15,458 bases of DNA from DASPFV01 sp035620975 (GTDB lineage: Bacteria; Acidobacteriota; Vicinamibacteria; Vicinamibacterales; 2-12-FULL-66-21). The translations under genes were made by a program, and so were the position numbers. The stretch is taken from positions 1 through 15,458 of the forward strand of contig DASPFV010000274.1 of assembly GCA_035620975.1 (NCBI GenBank), given 5' to 3'. Below the pieces are notes generated by a model. That model searched no databases. It was given only the letters and a program-made list of their open reading frames with translations, and was not told the DNA's origin. Positions 7,024 through 13,442 of this stretch are shown here, in pieces (within the stretch, counting starts at the first letter, position 1; each line of letters starts with the position of its first letter).

Positions 7024-7031
7024 AGCTTATC
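7024..7031 (-). promoter_or_regulatory. Possible -10 region (GATAAG / TAAGCT) of the GntP operon
   Basis: On the minus strand GATAAG (7031-7026) is preceded by TGG, giving an extended -10 pattern, and the overlapping TAAGCT ends eight bases before the GTG at 7015. With no ribosome site in between, a leaderless or very short-leader transcript is likely. A perfect CGCGGC-A-GCCGCG palindrome lies at 7136-7148 in the same divergent gap. Confidence 0.35.
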
Positions 7032-7168
7032 CCAACCTGACCGCAGCCGAATCACGCGCGTGGGGCAACCCGGTCCGGAACATGCTTCAGGTCCTTCACC
7101 CGCGACGCAGGTTTGCCGGAGATTGCTCACGTTTGCGCGGCAGCCGCGTCCCCGGCCGGCAACAAATC

Positions 7169-7174
7169 TGTAAT
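7169..7174 (+). promoter_or_regulatory. Possible -10 (TGTAAT) near the VWA gene
   Basis: TGTAAT matches the -10 consensus in five of six bases, with T6 and the AAT core conserved. It lies 14 bases before the GTG start, with no clear -35. If used, transcription would begin around 7181, inside or just after the AGGGAG ribosome site at 7176-7181. Either that site or this promoter may therefore not be real. Confidence 0.25.
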
Positions 7175-7188
7175 CAGGGAGACCGAAG

Positions 7189-8097
7189 GTGTTCTTCCGC
7201 AGCCTGCTCGTCATCCTGCCGCTGGCGGGCGCGGTCACCCTGACCGCGCAGTCCGAGGGGCAGCGCGCGCTGTTCCGCTCGTCGCTCGATGTGGTCCCGG
7301 TGGCCGTGGTCGTCAAGGATGCCAACGGCCGTCTCGTCACCGACCTCGACGCCGCCGACTTCGAAATCCTCGACCAGGGGGCGGCACGGCCGATCGTGCA
7401 GTTCGAGCGCGGCACGGACAACGACGCCAGGCTCGCGCTCCTCGTCGACAGCAGCGGCAGCATGGTCTTCGCCGACCGGCGCCAGCGATCGCGCCTGGCC
7501 ACCGAGCTGCTGCTGGCCGGGTTCACGGATCGCGACGCGGCCAGCGTCTTCAGCTTCGACTCCGGGATACGTCGCCTGACGCCGTTTACCCGCGATCCGC
7601 ACGTCCTCCGCACGGCCGTGATGAGCGTCGAGCCGTTCGGCGCGACTTCCCTGTACGACGCCATCGTCGCAACCGTCCGGACGATCGTGGACGATGCCCC
7701 GCGTGCCCGCGGCGTGCTGCTGGTGACCGACGGCATCGACACGGCGAGCGCAGTGACGCCGCAGGAGGCTGCCAGCGCCGCGGCCGCGGTGGACATGCCG
7801 CTCTACGTGCTCTCGGTCGGCGGGTCGACGGCTGAAGACCGGGTGATGACTGCGGCGCGGGCCGCCGCCCCGATGGTCACGCTTCACGAGCTCGCGACGC
7901 GGACCGGCGGGCTGGCCGCCGAGGCCGCCACCATCGCCCAGTTGAGCGCCGCCACCCGGAACATCCTCACCGAGCTGCGTCACCAGTACGTGCTCGCGAT
8001 TCATGCCGCCGAAACCCGCGGGTGGCACGAGCTGACCGTGCGCGTCCGCCGCGGCCGCGTCCAGGCACGGTCGAGAAACGGCTATTTCGTGTCGTGA
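7189..8097 (+). CDS. Secreted VWA-domain protein (Acidobacterial VWFA-related family)
   Basis: Protein of 302 residues. A signal peptide covers residues 1-20 (MFFRSLLVILPLAGAVTLTA). A short beta-rich segment (32-72, VVPVAVVVKDANGRLVTDL followed by DFEILDQG) precedes the von Willebrand A fold. This is the arrangement typical of the Acidobacteria-expanded 'VWFA-related' family (TIGR03436 as I remember it). The metal-ion-dependent adhesion site is complete: DSSGS (Asp87, Ser89, Ser91), Thr153 in FGATSLYD, and Asp181 in LVTDGID. Such proteins bind partner proteins or ligands through a divalent metal; the partner is unknown. The start is GTG at 7189 with AGGGAG seven bases upstream, which places the signal peptide correctly. 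It appears monocistronic, divergent from the GntP operon, and about 100 bases before the oxidoreductase operon. Confidence 0.9.
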   Translation: MFFRSLLVILPLAGAVTLTAQSEGQRALFRSSLDVVPVAVVVKDANGRLVTDLDAADFEILDQGAARPIVQFERGTDNDARLALLVDSSGSMVFADRRQRSRLATELLLAGFTDRDAASVFSFDSGIRRLTPFTRDPHVLRTAVMSVEPFGATSLYDAIVATVRTIVDDAPRARGVLLVTDGIDTASAVTPQEAASAAAAVDMPLYVLSVGGSTAEDRVMTAARAAAPMVTLHELATRTGGLAAEAATIAQLSAATRNILTELRHQYVLAIHAAETRGWHELTVRVRRGRVQARSRNGYFVS

Positions 8098-8123
8098 TAT
8101 TGCCGATTCCGCGATAGACACGG

Positions 8124-8154
8124 TTGACTTGGCCACCGCTGTACGTGGCACGAT
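8124..8154 (+). promoter_or_regulatory. Possible promoter of the oxidoreductase-MetE-DapA operon
   Basis: TTGACT (8124-8129) matches the -35 consensus at five of six positions. CACGAT (8149-8154) is a weak -10 after 19 bases that keeps A2, A5 and T6. Transcription would start near 8161, leaving a leader of about 35 bases. The -10 and spacing are poor, so this is tentative. Confidence 0.3.
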
Positions 8155-8195
8155 TGTCCTCCTTGTCCCATGCTCGTCGGTGAATCCAGACACGG

Positions 8196-9263
8196 ATGGC
8201 GGCGTTGACCGGGCGCAGGTGGCGCGTGGGCATCCTGGGCCTCGGGCATTGGTACTCCGCCTACGGGCTCGCGCGGGCGATGTCCGAGTATCCGCGGGCG
8301 GAGCTGGCGGGCGTAGCCTGGCACGATCCGGCTCAGCTCGAGGCCTTCGCGCAGACCTTTCACGTCCCCGCGTACGCCGACTACTTCCAGCTCCTCGCCC
8401 GCGAGGACATCGACATCGTCCACCTCTCGGCGCCCGTGTCGGAGCTGCCCGAGTTGGCCATCCAGGCGGCCGGGGCCGGCAAGCACATGGTGCTCGGAAA
8501 GCCGATGGCGATGACGCTGGAGCAGGCCGACGCCATGGTGGCCGCAGTCGAGGCGTCCGGGGTCGTCTGCGTGCCGTTCGAGGGCAGCATGCGGGTGCGG
8601 AGCGCCGAGCTGAAGGCGCGGTTAGATGCCGGCGAGATCGGCGATCTCGTGGTGGCGCACCAGACGAGCCGGTGGTCGATCGCCGAGGACTGGTACGCAT
8701 CCGGTCGTCCTGGCTGGTTCGCCGACCCGCGGCACGTACCCGGCGGCGCCTTCATCGACGAAGGCATCTACGCGATCGACTTCCTGCGCTGGTTGTCGGG
8801 GAGCGAGGTCGTCCGCGTCGAGGCCCGCATGGCGAACCTCGTGCACACCGAGCTGGCGGTCGAGGACTGGGGCATGGCGACCCTCACGTTTGCCAACGGG
8901 CTCCTCGCCACGCTCGAGGCCTCGTGGACGATTGCGGCGCCGAGGAAGACCGGGCCCTCCCCGAAGCAGAACGCCGTCCTCCGGACGGAGCTCATCGGAC
9001 GCCGCGGCGAGATCATCGAGCAGGCGTTCCGCGTGCCGGGCCGGGCAGTGCTGGCGGCCGGCGCGCGCGACTGGGTGTTCGAGCGCGAATCGCAGGCGCC
9101 ATACGGTCCGCCCACGCCGTTTCCGCTCAGCCATCTGATCGACTGCCTGGATCAGGGCACGACCCCCGCGGCCACGATCCGCGACGCGAGACGGGCCTTC
9201 GGCGTGGCAATGGCGGCGTACGAGGCCGCGCGCGCCGGGCAGCCCGTTCACCTCACCTGGTGA
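8196..9263 (+). CDS. Gfo/Idh/MocA-family NAD(P)-dependent oxidoreductase
   Basis: Protein of 355 residues. The N-terminal Rossmann fold (10-125) starts RVGILGLGHWYS, a GxGxx nucleotide-binding turn. At 101-103 the usual EKP motif reads GKP, so catalytic Lys102 is kept but the Glu is lost. In the C-terminal half GGAFIDEGIYAID (183-195) matches the family's G-x-L-x-D-x-G-x-H-x-x-D segment, with Tyr192 where His is usual. Members oxidise or reduce hydroxyls of sugars, inositols and sugar acids, or catalyse redox-assisted eliminations; the two substitutions suggest unusual chemistry or a divergent subfamily. ATG 8196 is the only ATG between the upstream in-frame stop (8181) and the Rossmann motif, although its ribosome site is weak. 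It is the first gene of a three-gene operon and is followed after six bases by the MetE-like gene. Confidence 0.9.
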   Translation: MAALTGRRWRVGILGLGHWYSAYGLARAMSEYPRAELAGVAWHDPAQLEAFAQTFHVPAYADYFQLLAREDIDIVHLSAPVSELPELAIQAAGAGKHMVLGKPMAMTLEQADAMVAAVEASGVVCVPFEGSMRVRSAELKARLDAGEIGDLVVAHQTSRWSIAEDWYASGRPGWFADPRHVPGGAFIDEGIYAIDFLRWLSGSEVVRVEARMANLVHTELAVEDWGMATLTFANGLLATLEASWTIAAPRKTGPSPKQNAVLRTELIGRRGEIIEQAFRVPGRAVLAAGARDWVFERESQAPYGPPTPFPLSHLIDCLDQGTTPAATIRDARRAFGVAMAAYEAARAGQPVHLTW

Positions 9264-9269
9264 CCCGAC

Positions 9270-10463
9270 ATGGCCTACACCGTGACGAAGGACCTGATTC
9301 TGCCGGCCACCGTGACCGGCTCCTGGCCGCGGCCCCGCTGGTTCGACGACAGCATGTGGGGGCGGGGGCTCGACACCTGCATGATGGACGTCCGCTTCCG
9401 CGAGAAATTCCAGGACGCGCTGGCCGTGGTCATCAGCGACGAGGAGCGCGCCGGGCTCGACATCCTGACGCACGGCGACTTCCACTGCGACGAGGACTTC
9501 GCCGGACGCAGCTGGCACCACTACCCGCTGCAGCGCTGGACGGGCTTCGAGGGGGACTACCTGCAGTCCGAATCCACGCGGAGCGCCTGGCTGCGGTATC
9601 CCCCCGGCACGCTCCTGAACGAGATCTACACGGGGTGGCGCTGGCCGCGCGTCGTGGATCACATCCGCCACCGGCCGCTGGACTATCCGAAGATCTGGCG
9701 CATCGCCCAGAGCAGGACGCGCAAGCCGGTCCGCTTCGGCACCTGCTGCTCGCAGGTGATGGGCCTGTTCCTCGACATCCACACGCCGAAGTACAAGGAC
9801 AGCCGCGAGGTGCTGTGGGACATGGCGGTCGCGATGAACACAGAGCTCCTCGCGCTGCGCGAGGCCGGGTGCCGGTGCATCCAGATCGAGGAGCCGACGC
9901 TGCACTTCATGGCCAACACGTTCGGCGCGGCGCACGAGCGCGTGAAGTTCATGGTGGAGTGCTACAACCGCGAGGTCCAGGGGCTCGACGACGTGGAGAT
10001 CTGGATCCACACGTGCTGGGGCAACCCGAACATGCAGCGGGTGATGGAGGACACGAGCTACCGGGCCTCGTTCGAGCTGTACCTGAACGAGCTCCGCGGC
10101 GACGTCTGGACGATCGAGACGCGCGACCGGGACTTCCGCGAGATCGAGCTGTTCGGCGCGTTGAAGGGGAAGCTGCCCAAGAAGATCTGCATCGGCGCGG
10201 TGAGCCACAGGACACTGCAGGCGGATCGTCCGGAAGACGTCGCGGCGGCGATCCGGAAGGCCCTGGAGTACATCGCCCCCGAGCAGCTGATCGTGTCGAG
10301 CGACTGCGGTTTTGGCCGGCAGGGCTGCAACCGCGAGATTGCCTTCTACAAGGCCAGCTCGATTGCGCAGGGCTGCAACATCGTCCGGCAGGAGCTCGGC
10401 CTCGAGGCGACCTACGTGTCCGCGGCGGACGCGCAGCTCCAGATCGACATCGTGCCCAGATGA
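9270..10463 (+). CDS. MetE-type zinc methyl/alkyl-transferase, stand-alone catalytic domain
   Basis: Protein of 397 residues corresponding to the C-terminal catalytic barrel of cobalamin-independent methionine synthase; the N-terminal MetE half is absent. All four zinc ligands can be placed: His247 and Cys249 in IHTCWGNP, Glu283 in TIETRD, and Cys346 in SSDCGFG. These match the HxC, IET and PDCG motifs of MetE. IQIEEPTL (about 204-211) is the equivalent of the usual DEPAL strand. The fold activates a thiol for alkyl transfer: homocysteine in MetE, coenzyme M in the epoxyalkane transferase branch. Extra cysteines at 159-160, 201, 203 and 353 are notable. Because it sits between an oxidoreductase and a sugar-acid-lyase-like gene, a catabolic role on an alkylated substrate is more likely than core methionine synthesis; this is inference. 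GGTGA, overlapping the previous stop, serves as ribosome site. Confidence 0.85.
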   Translation: MAYTVTKDLILPATVTGSWPRPRWFDDSMWGRGLDTCMMDVRFREKFQDALAVVISDEERAGLDILTHGDFHCDEDFAGRSWHHYPLQRWTGFEGDYLQSESTRSAWLRYPPGTLLNEIYTGWRWPRVVDHIRHRPLDYPKIWRIAQSRTRKPVRFGTCCSQVMGLFLDIHTPKYKDSREVLWDMAVAMNTELLALREAGCRCIQIEEPTLHFMANTFGAAHERVKFMVECYNREVQGLDDVEIWIHTCWGNPNMQRVMEDTSYRASFELYLNELRGDVWTIETRDRDFREIELFGALKGKLPKKICIGAVSHRTLQADRPEDVAAAIRKALEYIAPEQLIVSSDCGFGRQGCNREIAFYKASSIAQGCNIVRQELGLEATYVSAADAQLQIDIVPR

Positions 10464-10488
10464 CGCGCTCACCGATGCGGCGGTTCTG

Positions 10489-11382
10489 ATGCCCGCGCCC
10501 GAGCTGTTCGCCGCGGTGGCCACTCCCGTGCGGGAGGACGGCAGTCCGGACATCGACACGTTCGATCGGGTGGTCGACTTCCTCGTCGATGCGGGCGTGG
10601 ACGGCCTGTGCGTGGGCGGCGCGACCAGCGAGTATCCGCATTTCGACGCGGCCGAGCGCGCGCGCCTCATCGAGCGCGCGGCCGGGCGGCTCGGCGGGGG
10701 AGACCGGCTGCTGGTCGGCGTCGGGGCCTCCAACGTCAGGCGAACTCTCCACCTGGCGCGCGCGGCCGAGGCAGTGGGAAGCCGGGCGCTGCTGGTGCCC
10801 ATGCCGATGTTCTTCCGGTACGGGCAGGAGGACCTGCACGCGTACTGCGCGCACGTGAGCCGGGCCGCGCGCATGCCCTGTTTGCTCTACGACCTGCCGG
10901 ACTTCACCAACGGGCTGGCGCCAGAGACAGCCGTGGCGCTGATGAGCCGCGAGGAGTTCATCGTCGGATTGAAAGACAGCAGCGGCCGGGCTGCGAACCT
11001 CCCGGCCTTCGCCGAAGCGCGTGGGAGCCGGCCCTGGACGCTGCTCGTGGGCGACGACCGGCTGCTGCATCTCGGACTCGCGGCGGGCTGGAACGGCGCC
11101 ATTTCGGGGATCGCCTGTTTCTGCCCCGAGCTGCTCGTGGGCGTCACCCGGAGCTTCGCGCGCGGCGATCTGGATCGAGCGGTCCGGCTGCAGCAGCGGG
11201 TGGACGAGCTCGTCGCCCGTATCACGCCGTTCCCCGCGCCCTGGGGCATCCGCGCCGGCCTCGCCTGCCGCGGATTTGACACCGGACCGCTGCCGTTGCC
11301 GCTCAGCGCCGGAAGGGAGCGGCAGATCCGCGAGTTCCGGGAGTGGTTCACGGGCTGGCTCCCGCGCGCGCTCGACGCCTGA
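10489..11382 (+). CDS. DapA/NanA-family (dihydrodipicolinate synthase-like) lyase
   Basis: Protein of 297 residues, the standard length for this TIM-barrel class I aldolase superfamily. Schiff-base Lys162 lies in VGLKDSSG and catalytic Tyr134 in LLYDLPDFTN. The usual GTTGE/GGSTGE substrate-carboxylate loop reads GGATSEYP (43-50). Members cleave or dehydrate 2-keto acids: N-acetylneuraminate lyase, 2-keto-3-deoxy-gluconate aldolase, 5-keto-4-deoxyglucarate dehydratase, and DapA itself. The context of an oxidoreductase upstream and a convergent YhcH-MFS operon favours a sugar-acid substrate over lysine biosynthesis. The ATG at 10489 begins MPAPELFAAVATPV, the expected family N-terminus, 25 bases after the MetE-like stop; its ribosome site is weak. 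Three tandem hairpins start two bases after its stop codon. Confidence 0.9.
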   Translation: MPAPELFAAVATPVREDGSPDIDTFDRVVDFLVDAGVDGLCVGGATSEYPHFDAAERARLIERAAGRLGGGDRLLVGVGASNVRRTLHLARAAEAVGSRALLVPMPMFFRYGQEDLHAYCAHVSRAARMPCLLYDLPDFTNGLAPETAVALMSREEFIVGLKDSSGRAANLPAFAEARGSRPWTLLVGDDRLLHLGLAAGWNGAISGIACFCPELLVGVTRSFARGDLDRAVRLQQRVDELVARITPFPAPWGIRAGLACRGFDTGPLPLPLSAGRERQIREFREWFTGWLPRALDA

Positions 11383-11383
11383 A

Positions 11384-11461
11384 CTTCCGCCTTCAGGCGG
11401 AAGAATGCGTAGCTTCCGCCTTCAGGCGGAAGAATTCGCGGCTTCCGCCTTCAGGCGGAGG
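11384..11461. repeat. Three tandem hairpin repeats at 29-base period between convergent genes
   Basis: Three copies of a 20-base unit with arms CTTCCGCC and GGCGGAAG and a TTCA loop lie at 11384-11403, 11413-11432 and 11442-11461. The third has one arm change (GGCGGAGG). Nine-base spacers AATGCGTAG and AATTCGCGG separate them, giving an exact 29-base period. They fill the gap between the convergent DapA-like and MFS genes. The MFS stop codon (11453-11451) lies in the loop of copy three, so its last residues (about LPSA) are encoded by the repeat. Possible roles are a bidirectional terminator, a 3'-end stabiliser, or a REP-like mobile repeat. Confidence 0.85.
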
Positions 11462-12737
11462 GTAGTGTCGCTTCAGCGCCCCACCCGCTCTGGAGACGCC
11501 GCACATCGCGGGCGACGAAGAAGAGGATGCCGGCGATGAGCAGCGCCGCCGCGGCGAGGTAGACGGTGGACGCCAGCGCGATTGCCAGCCCCAGGCTCTC
11601 GCGCTGCGCGATGATCCCGATGACGAGCGGGGCAGAGCCGCCGCCCCCGAGCCAGCCGACCGCGTTCATGAATCCCGCAGCCGTCCCGCGCGCCTCGGGC
11701 CCGACCACGTCGAAGACCGACGCGAAGATGTTGGCGTCGTAGAGCCCTTTGAAGAAGCCCCATGCGGTCAGCGCGGCGATGAGCACGCCGACAGACGACG
11801 TCGTGGCGCAGAGGACGACGAATGGGGCGCCGCCCAGCACGCCGATCGTCTGGACCGCGAGGCGGCCGCGAGGCGAGCGCCGGCGCCACGCGTCCGCGAG
11901 CCAGCCGCCCAGCGGCGCGCCGGCCATGCTCGCGAGCTGGACGAACACGGTGGCCGTCAGGCCGGCCATCGCGAGCCCCATGTTGAACTTGTCGTAGAGG
12001 AACTTCGGCATCCACGACAGCAGCACGACCGCGACGAAATTGGCGCACATGAAGGCGCCCATGAGGCACAGCAGCGTAGGCGTGCGCGCCAGCAGCCGCA
12101 GGAACGCCGGCAGCGAGAGGCCGCGCGCCTCCACCGCTCGGGCCGCGGCCCCCTCGGACGCGCCCCTCGGAGGTTCGACGAGCAGGCCGTGCAGCGCGAA
12201 ACCGAGGAGGATGCCGAGCGCGCCGAACACGATGAACGACAGGCGCCACCCGTAGTACTGCCCGATCAGGCCCGCGAAGAAGCCGCCGCCGATCGTGCCC
12301 ACGTACACGCTCGTCTGGTGCAGGCCCATCGCCCGCGAGCGCGTGTCGCGGCCGTGGTAGTCGCTGATGAGGGCCATCGAGGCGGGGAAGTAGAAGGTTT
12401 CGCCGAGGCCCTCGGCGGCCCGGAAGAAGAACAGGTGCCGGAAGTTGCGCGAGAGCGCCGTGGCGAGGCAGATGACGCTCCAGGCGTGCAGGCCGCCCAG
12501 GATGGCCGTCTTGCGCTTCACGCGGTCGACGACCATCCCGGCCAGCGGCGCCGCGAGGCCGTAGACCCAGGCGAACGCCGAGCCGAGCAGCCCGAGCTGC
12601 ACGGGCGTCAGCTGCATTTCGCGCTCGAGGAGCGGGAAGACCGAGAAGATGGCCTGCCGATCGGCGTAGTTGCACACGCAGATCGCCCAGAGCATCAGGA
12701 CCACCCACCATTTGTAACGAGGGCTGTCAGTGAGCAT
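11451..12737 (-). CDS. MFS permease, anion:cation (sugar-acid) symporter type
   Basis: Protein of 428 residues with 12 predicted transmembrane segments. The N-terminus NYADRQAIFSVFP (23-35) resembles the NYxDR motif of the anion:cation symporter group (ExuT, GudP, UhpC relatives). The conserved cytoplasmic loop between helices 2 and 3 is DRVKRK (71-76), and RAAEGLGETFYFPA corresponds to the helix-4 RxxxGxG motif. It should import an organic anion, plausibly a hexuronate or related sugar acid. It follows the YhcH-like gene by 38 bases on the same strand, so the two probably form an operon. The ATG at 12737 has no strong ribosome site. Its 3' end runs into a tandem hairpin repeat, which supplies both the final codons and the stop. 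Substrate specificity is not determinable from the sequence. Confidence 0.9.
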   Translation of the reverse strand: MLTDSPRYKWWVVLMLWAICVCNYADRQAIFSVFPLLEREMQLTPVQLGLLGSAFAWVYGLAAPLAGMVVDRVKRKTAILGGLHAWSVICLATALSRNFRHLFFFRAAEGLGETFYFPASMALISDYHGRDTRSRAMGLHQTSVYVGTIGGGFFAGLIGQYYGWRLSFIVFGALGILLGFALHGLLVEPPRGASEGAAARAVEARGLSLPAFLRLLARTPTLLCLMGAFMCANFVAVVLLSWMPKFLYDKFNMGLAMAGLTATVFVQLASMAGAPLGGWLADAWRRRSPRGRLAVQTIGVLGGAPFVVLCATTSSVGVLIAALTAWGFFKGLYDANIFASVFDVVGPEARGTAAGFMNAVGWLGGGGSAPLVIGIIAQRESLGLAIALASTVYLAAAALLIAGILFFVARDVRRLQSGWGAEATLPSA

Positions 12738-12775
12738 GCGCTGGCGAACGGGTTGCGGTTCTGCCTGTCGCGGGC

Positions 12776-13234
12776 CTACGTCTTCGTCGCGACGACCTTC
12801 ACGACCACCTTCCTCACCGGCGCCGGCTCACCCGCGGCGACCGACGGCGAGTGCACGTCGTGCGGCGTGAAGATGGCGAACATGCCGGCGCGCACCGTGA
12901 CGTAGTCGCGACCCGGATCGAAGAGCGCGACGTCGCGCTCCGGGTCGTAGGCCCGGCGCTCCACGGCGTGCGCCAGCGGCACCCAGCCGATGCGCTCGAC
13001 GCCGCGAACGACGTACTGCACGTCGATGTGCCGGCGGTGGGCTTCCCAGACGCACTCGTCCGGAGGACGGGTCGTGTAGTCCTGGACCAGCGCGAAGATT
13101 CGGTCTCCCTCGATGGGGTGACGACCCACGGGGAGCCCGGCGAGATCGGTCGTGCGAAGGTACGTCAGGACGCGGCGGAGGTCCGCCGGAAGCCCCGCGT
13201 CCAGCGCCCGGTCGGTCAGCCTGTCGATGATCAC
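12776..13234 (-). CDS. YhcH/YjgK/YiaL-family protein (sugar anomerase-like)
   Basis: Protein of 152 residues, the usual size for this single-domain cupin-like family. Characteristic features are WEAHRRHIDVQYVVRGVE (63-80, with Glu64, His66, His69 and Asp71), FTPHDVHSP (122-130, with His125 and His128) and the final VRKVVVKVV strand. E. coli YhcH (NanQ) is known to speed anomer interconversion of N-acetylneuraminate, and YiaL belongs to a pentulose/ascorbate-type cluster, so a role on a free sugar or sugar acid is likely. The start is GTG at 13234, which gives the typical MIIDRL N-terminus. There is no Shine-Dalgarno; TATGCT ends eight bases upstream, and a perfect inverted repeat abuts that hexamer. 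It is the first gene of the operon with the MFS permease. Confidence 0.92.
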   Translation of the reverse strand: MIIDRLTDRALDAGLPADLRRVLTYLRTTDLAGLPVGRHPIEGDRIFALVQDYTTRPPDECVWEAHRRHIDVQYVVRGVERIGWVPLAHAVERRAYDPERDVALFDPGRDYVTVRAGMFAIFTPHDVHSPSVAAGEPAPVRKVVVKVVATKT

Positions 13235-13242
13235 GGGGCCAC

Positions 13243-13248
13243 AGCATA
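13243..13248 (-). promoter_or_regulatory. Possible extended -10 (TGC TATGCT) of the yhcH-MFS operon
   Basis: On the minus strand TGC-TATGCT ends eight bases before the GTG start at 13234, with GTGGCCCC between them and no ribosome site. It has the TAnnnT pattern plus the extended TGn element. Transcription would begin at or next to the GTG. The upstream flank is a perfect inverted repeat whose arm includes the TGC. Confidence 0.4.
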
Positions 13249-13273
13249 GCAGGATGCTCTAACCGCATCCTGC
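13249..13273. promoter_or_regulatory. Perfect 9+9 inverted repeat, candidate operator
   Basis: GCAGGATGC (13249-13257) and GCATCCTGC (13265-13273) are exact inverse copies around TCTAACC. The element abuts the TATGCT hexamer of the yhcH-MFS operon and covers its -35 region, where a repressor of an inducible sugar-acid operon would bind. Alternatively it is a hairpin, but it lies upstream of the predicted transcript in both directions, so an operator is more likely. Confidence 0.5.
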
Positions 13274-13274
13274 A

Positions 13275-13299
13275 GGGGAAATGGGAAGGGGGAAAGGGG
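13275..13299 (+). other. Four-run guanine tract, possible G-quadruplex
   Basis: Four G-runs (13275-13278, 13283-13285, 13288-13292, 13296-13299) are separated by AAAT, AA and AAA, fitting the simple G3+ loop 1-7 pattern. It lies in the 208-base divergent gap between the yhcH-like and amidohydrolase genes, right beside the inverted repeat. The rest of the gap (13300-13429) shows no gene or strong signal. Confidence 0.4.
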
Positions 13300-13429
13300 A
13301 AAGCCACCGGAGTCGAGGCCCTCTGAGAGCAGAGAGCAGCCCACCAGCCGCGCTCCGGGACCCGTCCAAGTCACCACGCTTCAAGGGGACTGACAGCCCA
13401 TCCTTCAGGTCAGGCGTAGCCAGTGGAGG

Positions 13430-13435
13430 TACAGT
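13430..13435 (+). promoter_or_regulatory. Possible -10 (TACAGT) of the amidohydrolase gene
   Basis: TACAGT (four of six consensus bases, TAnnnT pattern) ends seven bases before the GTG at 13443. No -35 is evident. It supports a leaderless start at the GTG. GAGGG (13436-13440) could alternatively serve as a ribosome site for the ATG at 13452, but it would be 11 bases away. Confidence 0.4.
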
Positions 13436-13442
13436 AGAGGGC

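Noticed and set aside
7113..7162. TTGCCGG ... CCGGCAA inverted repeat in the GntP/VWA divergent gap
   Set aside because: The 7-base arms are 36 bases apart and GC-rich; chance occurrence is likely, so it was not listed as a site.
8129..10489. Very long plus-strand open frame (786 codons) across the oxidoreductase and MetE-like region
   Set aside because: Its translation is Arg/Ala/Gly/Pro-rich with no domain, and it covers two genes in another frame that have clear catalytic motifs. It is a high-GC shadow.
11384..11461. CRISPR array suggested by the 29-base periodicity
   Set aside because: The repeated unit is a 20-base hairpin with spacers of only nine bases, just three copies and no cas genes. 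It is a hairpin repeat, not CRISPR.
13281..13442. Upstream extension of the amidohydrolase to an ATG at 13281
   Set aside because: It would put about 54 polar residues ahead of a clear lipoprotein signal peptide, and the region contains the G-tract and the probable promoter.
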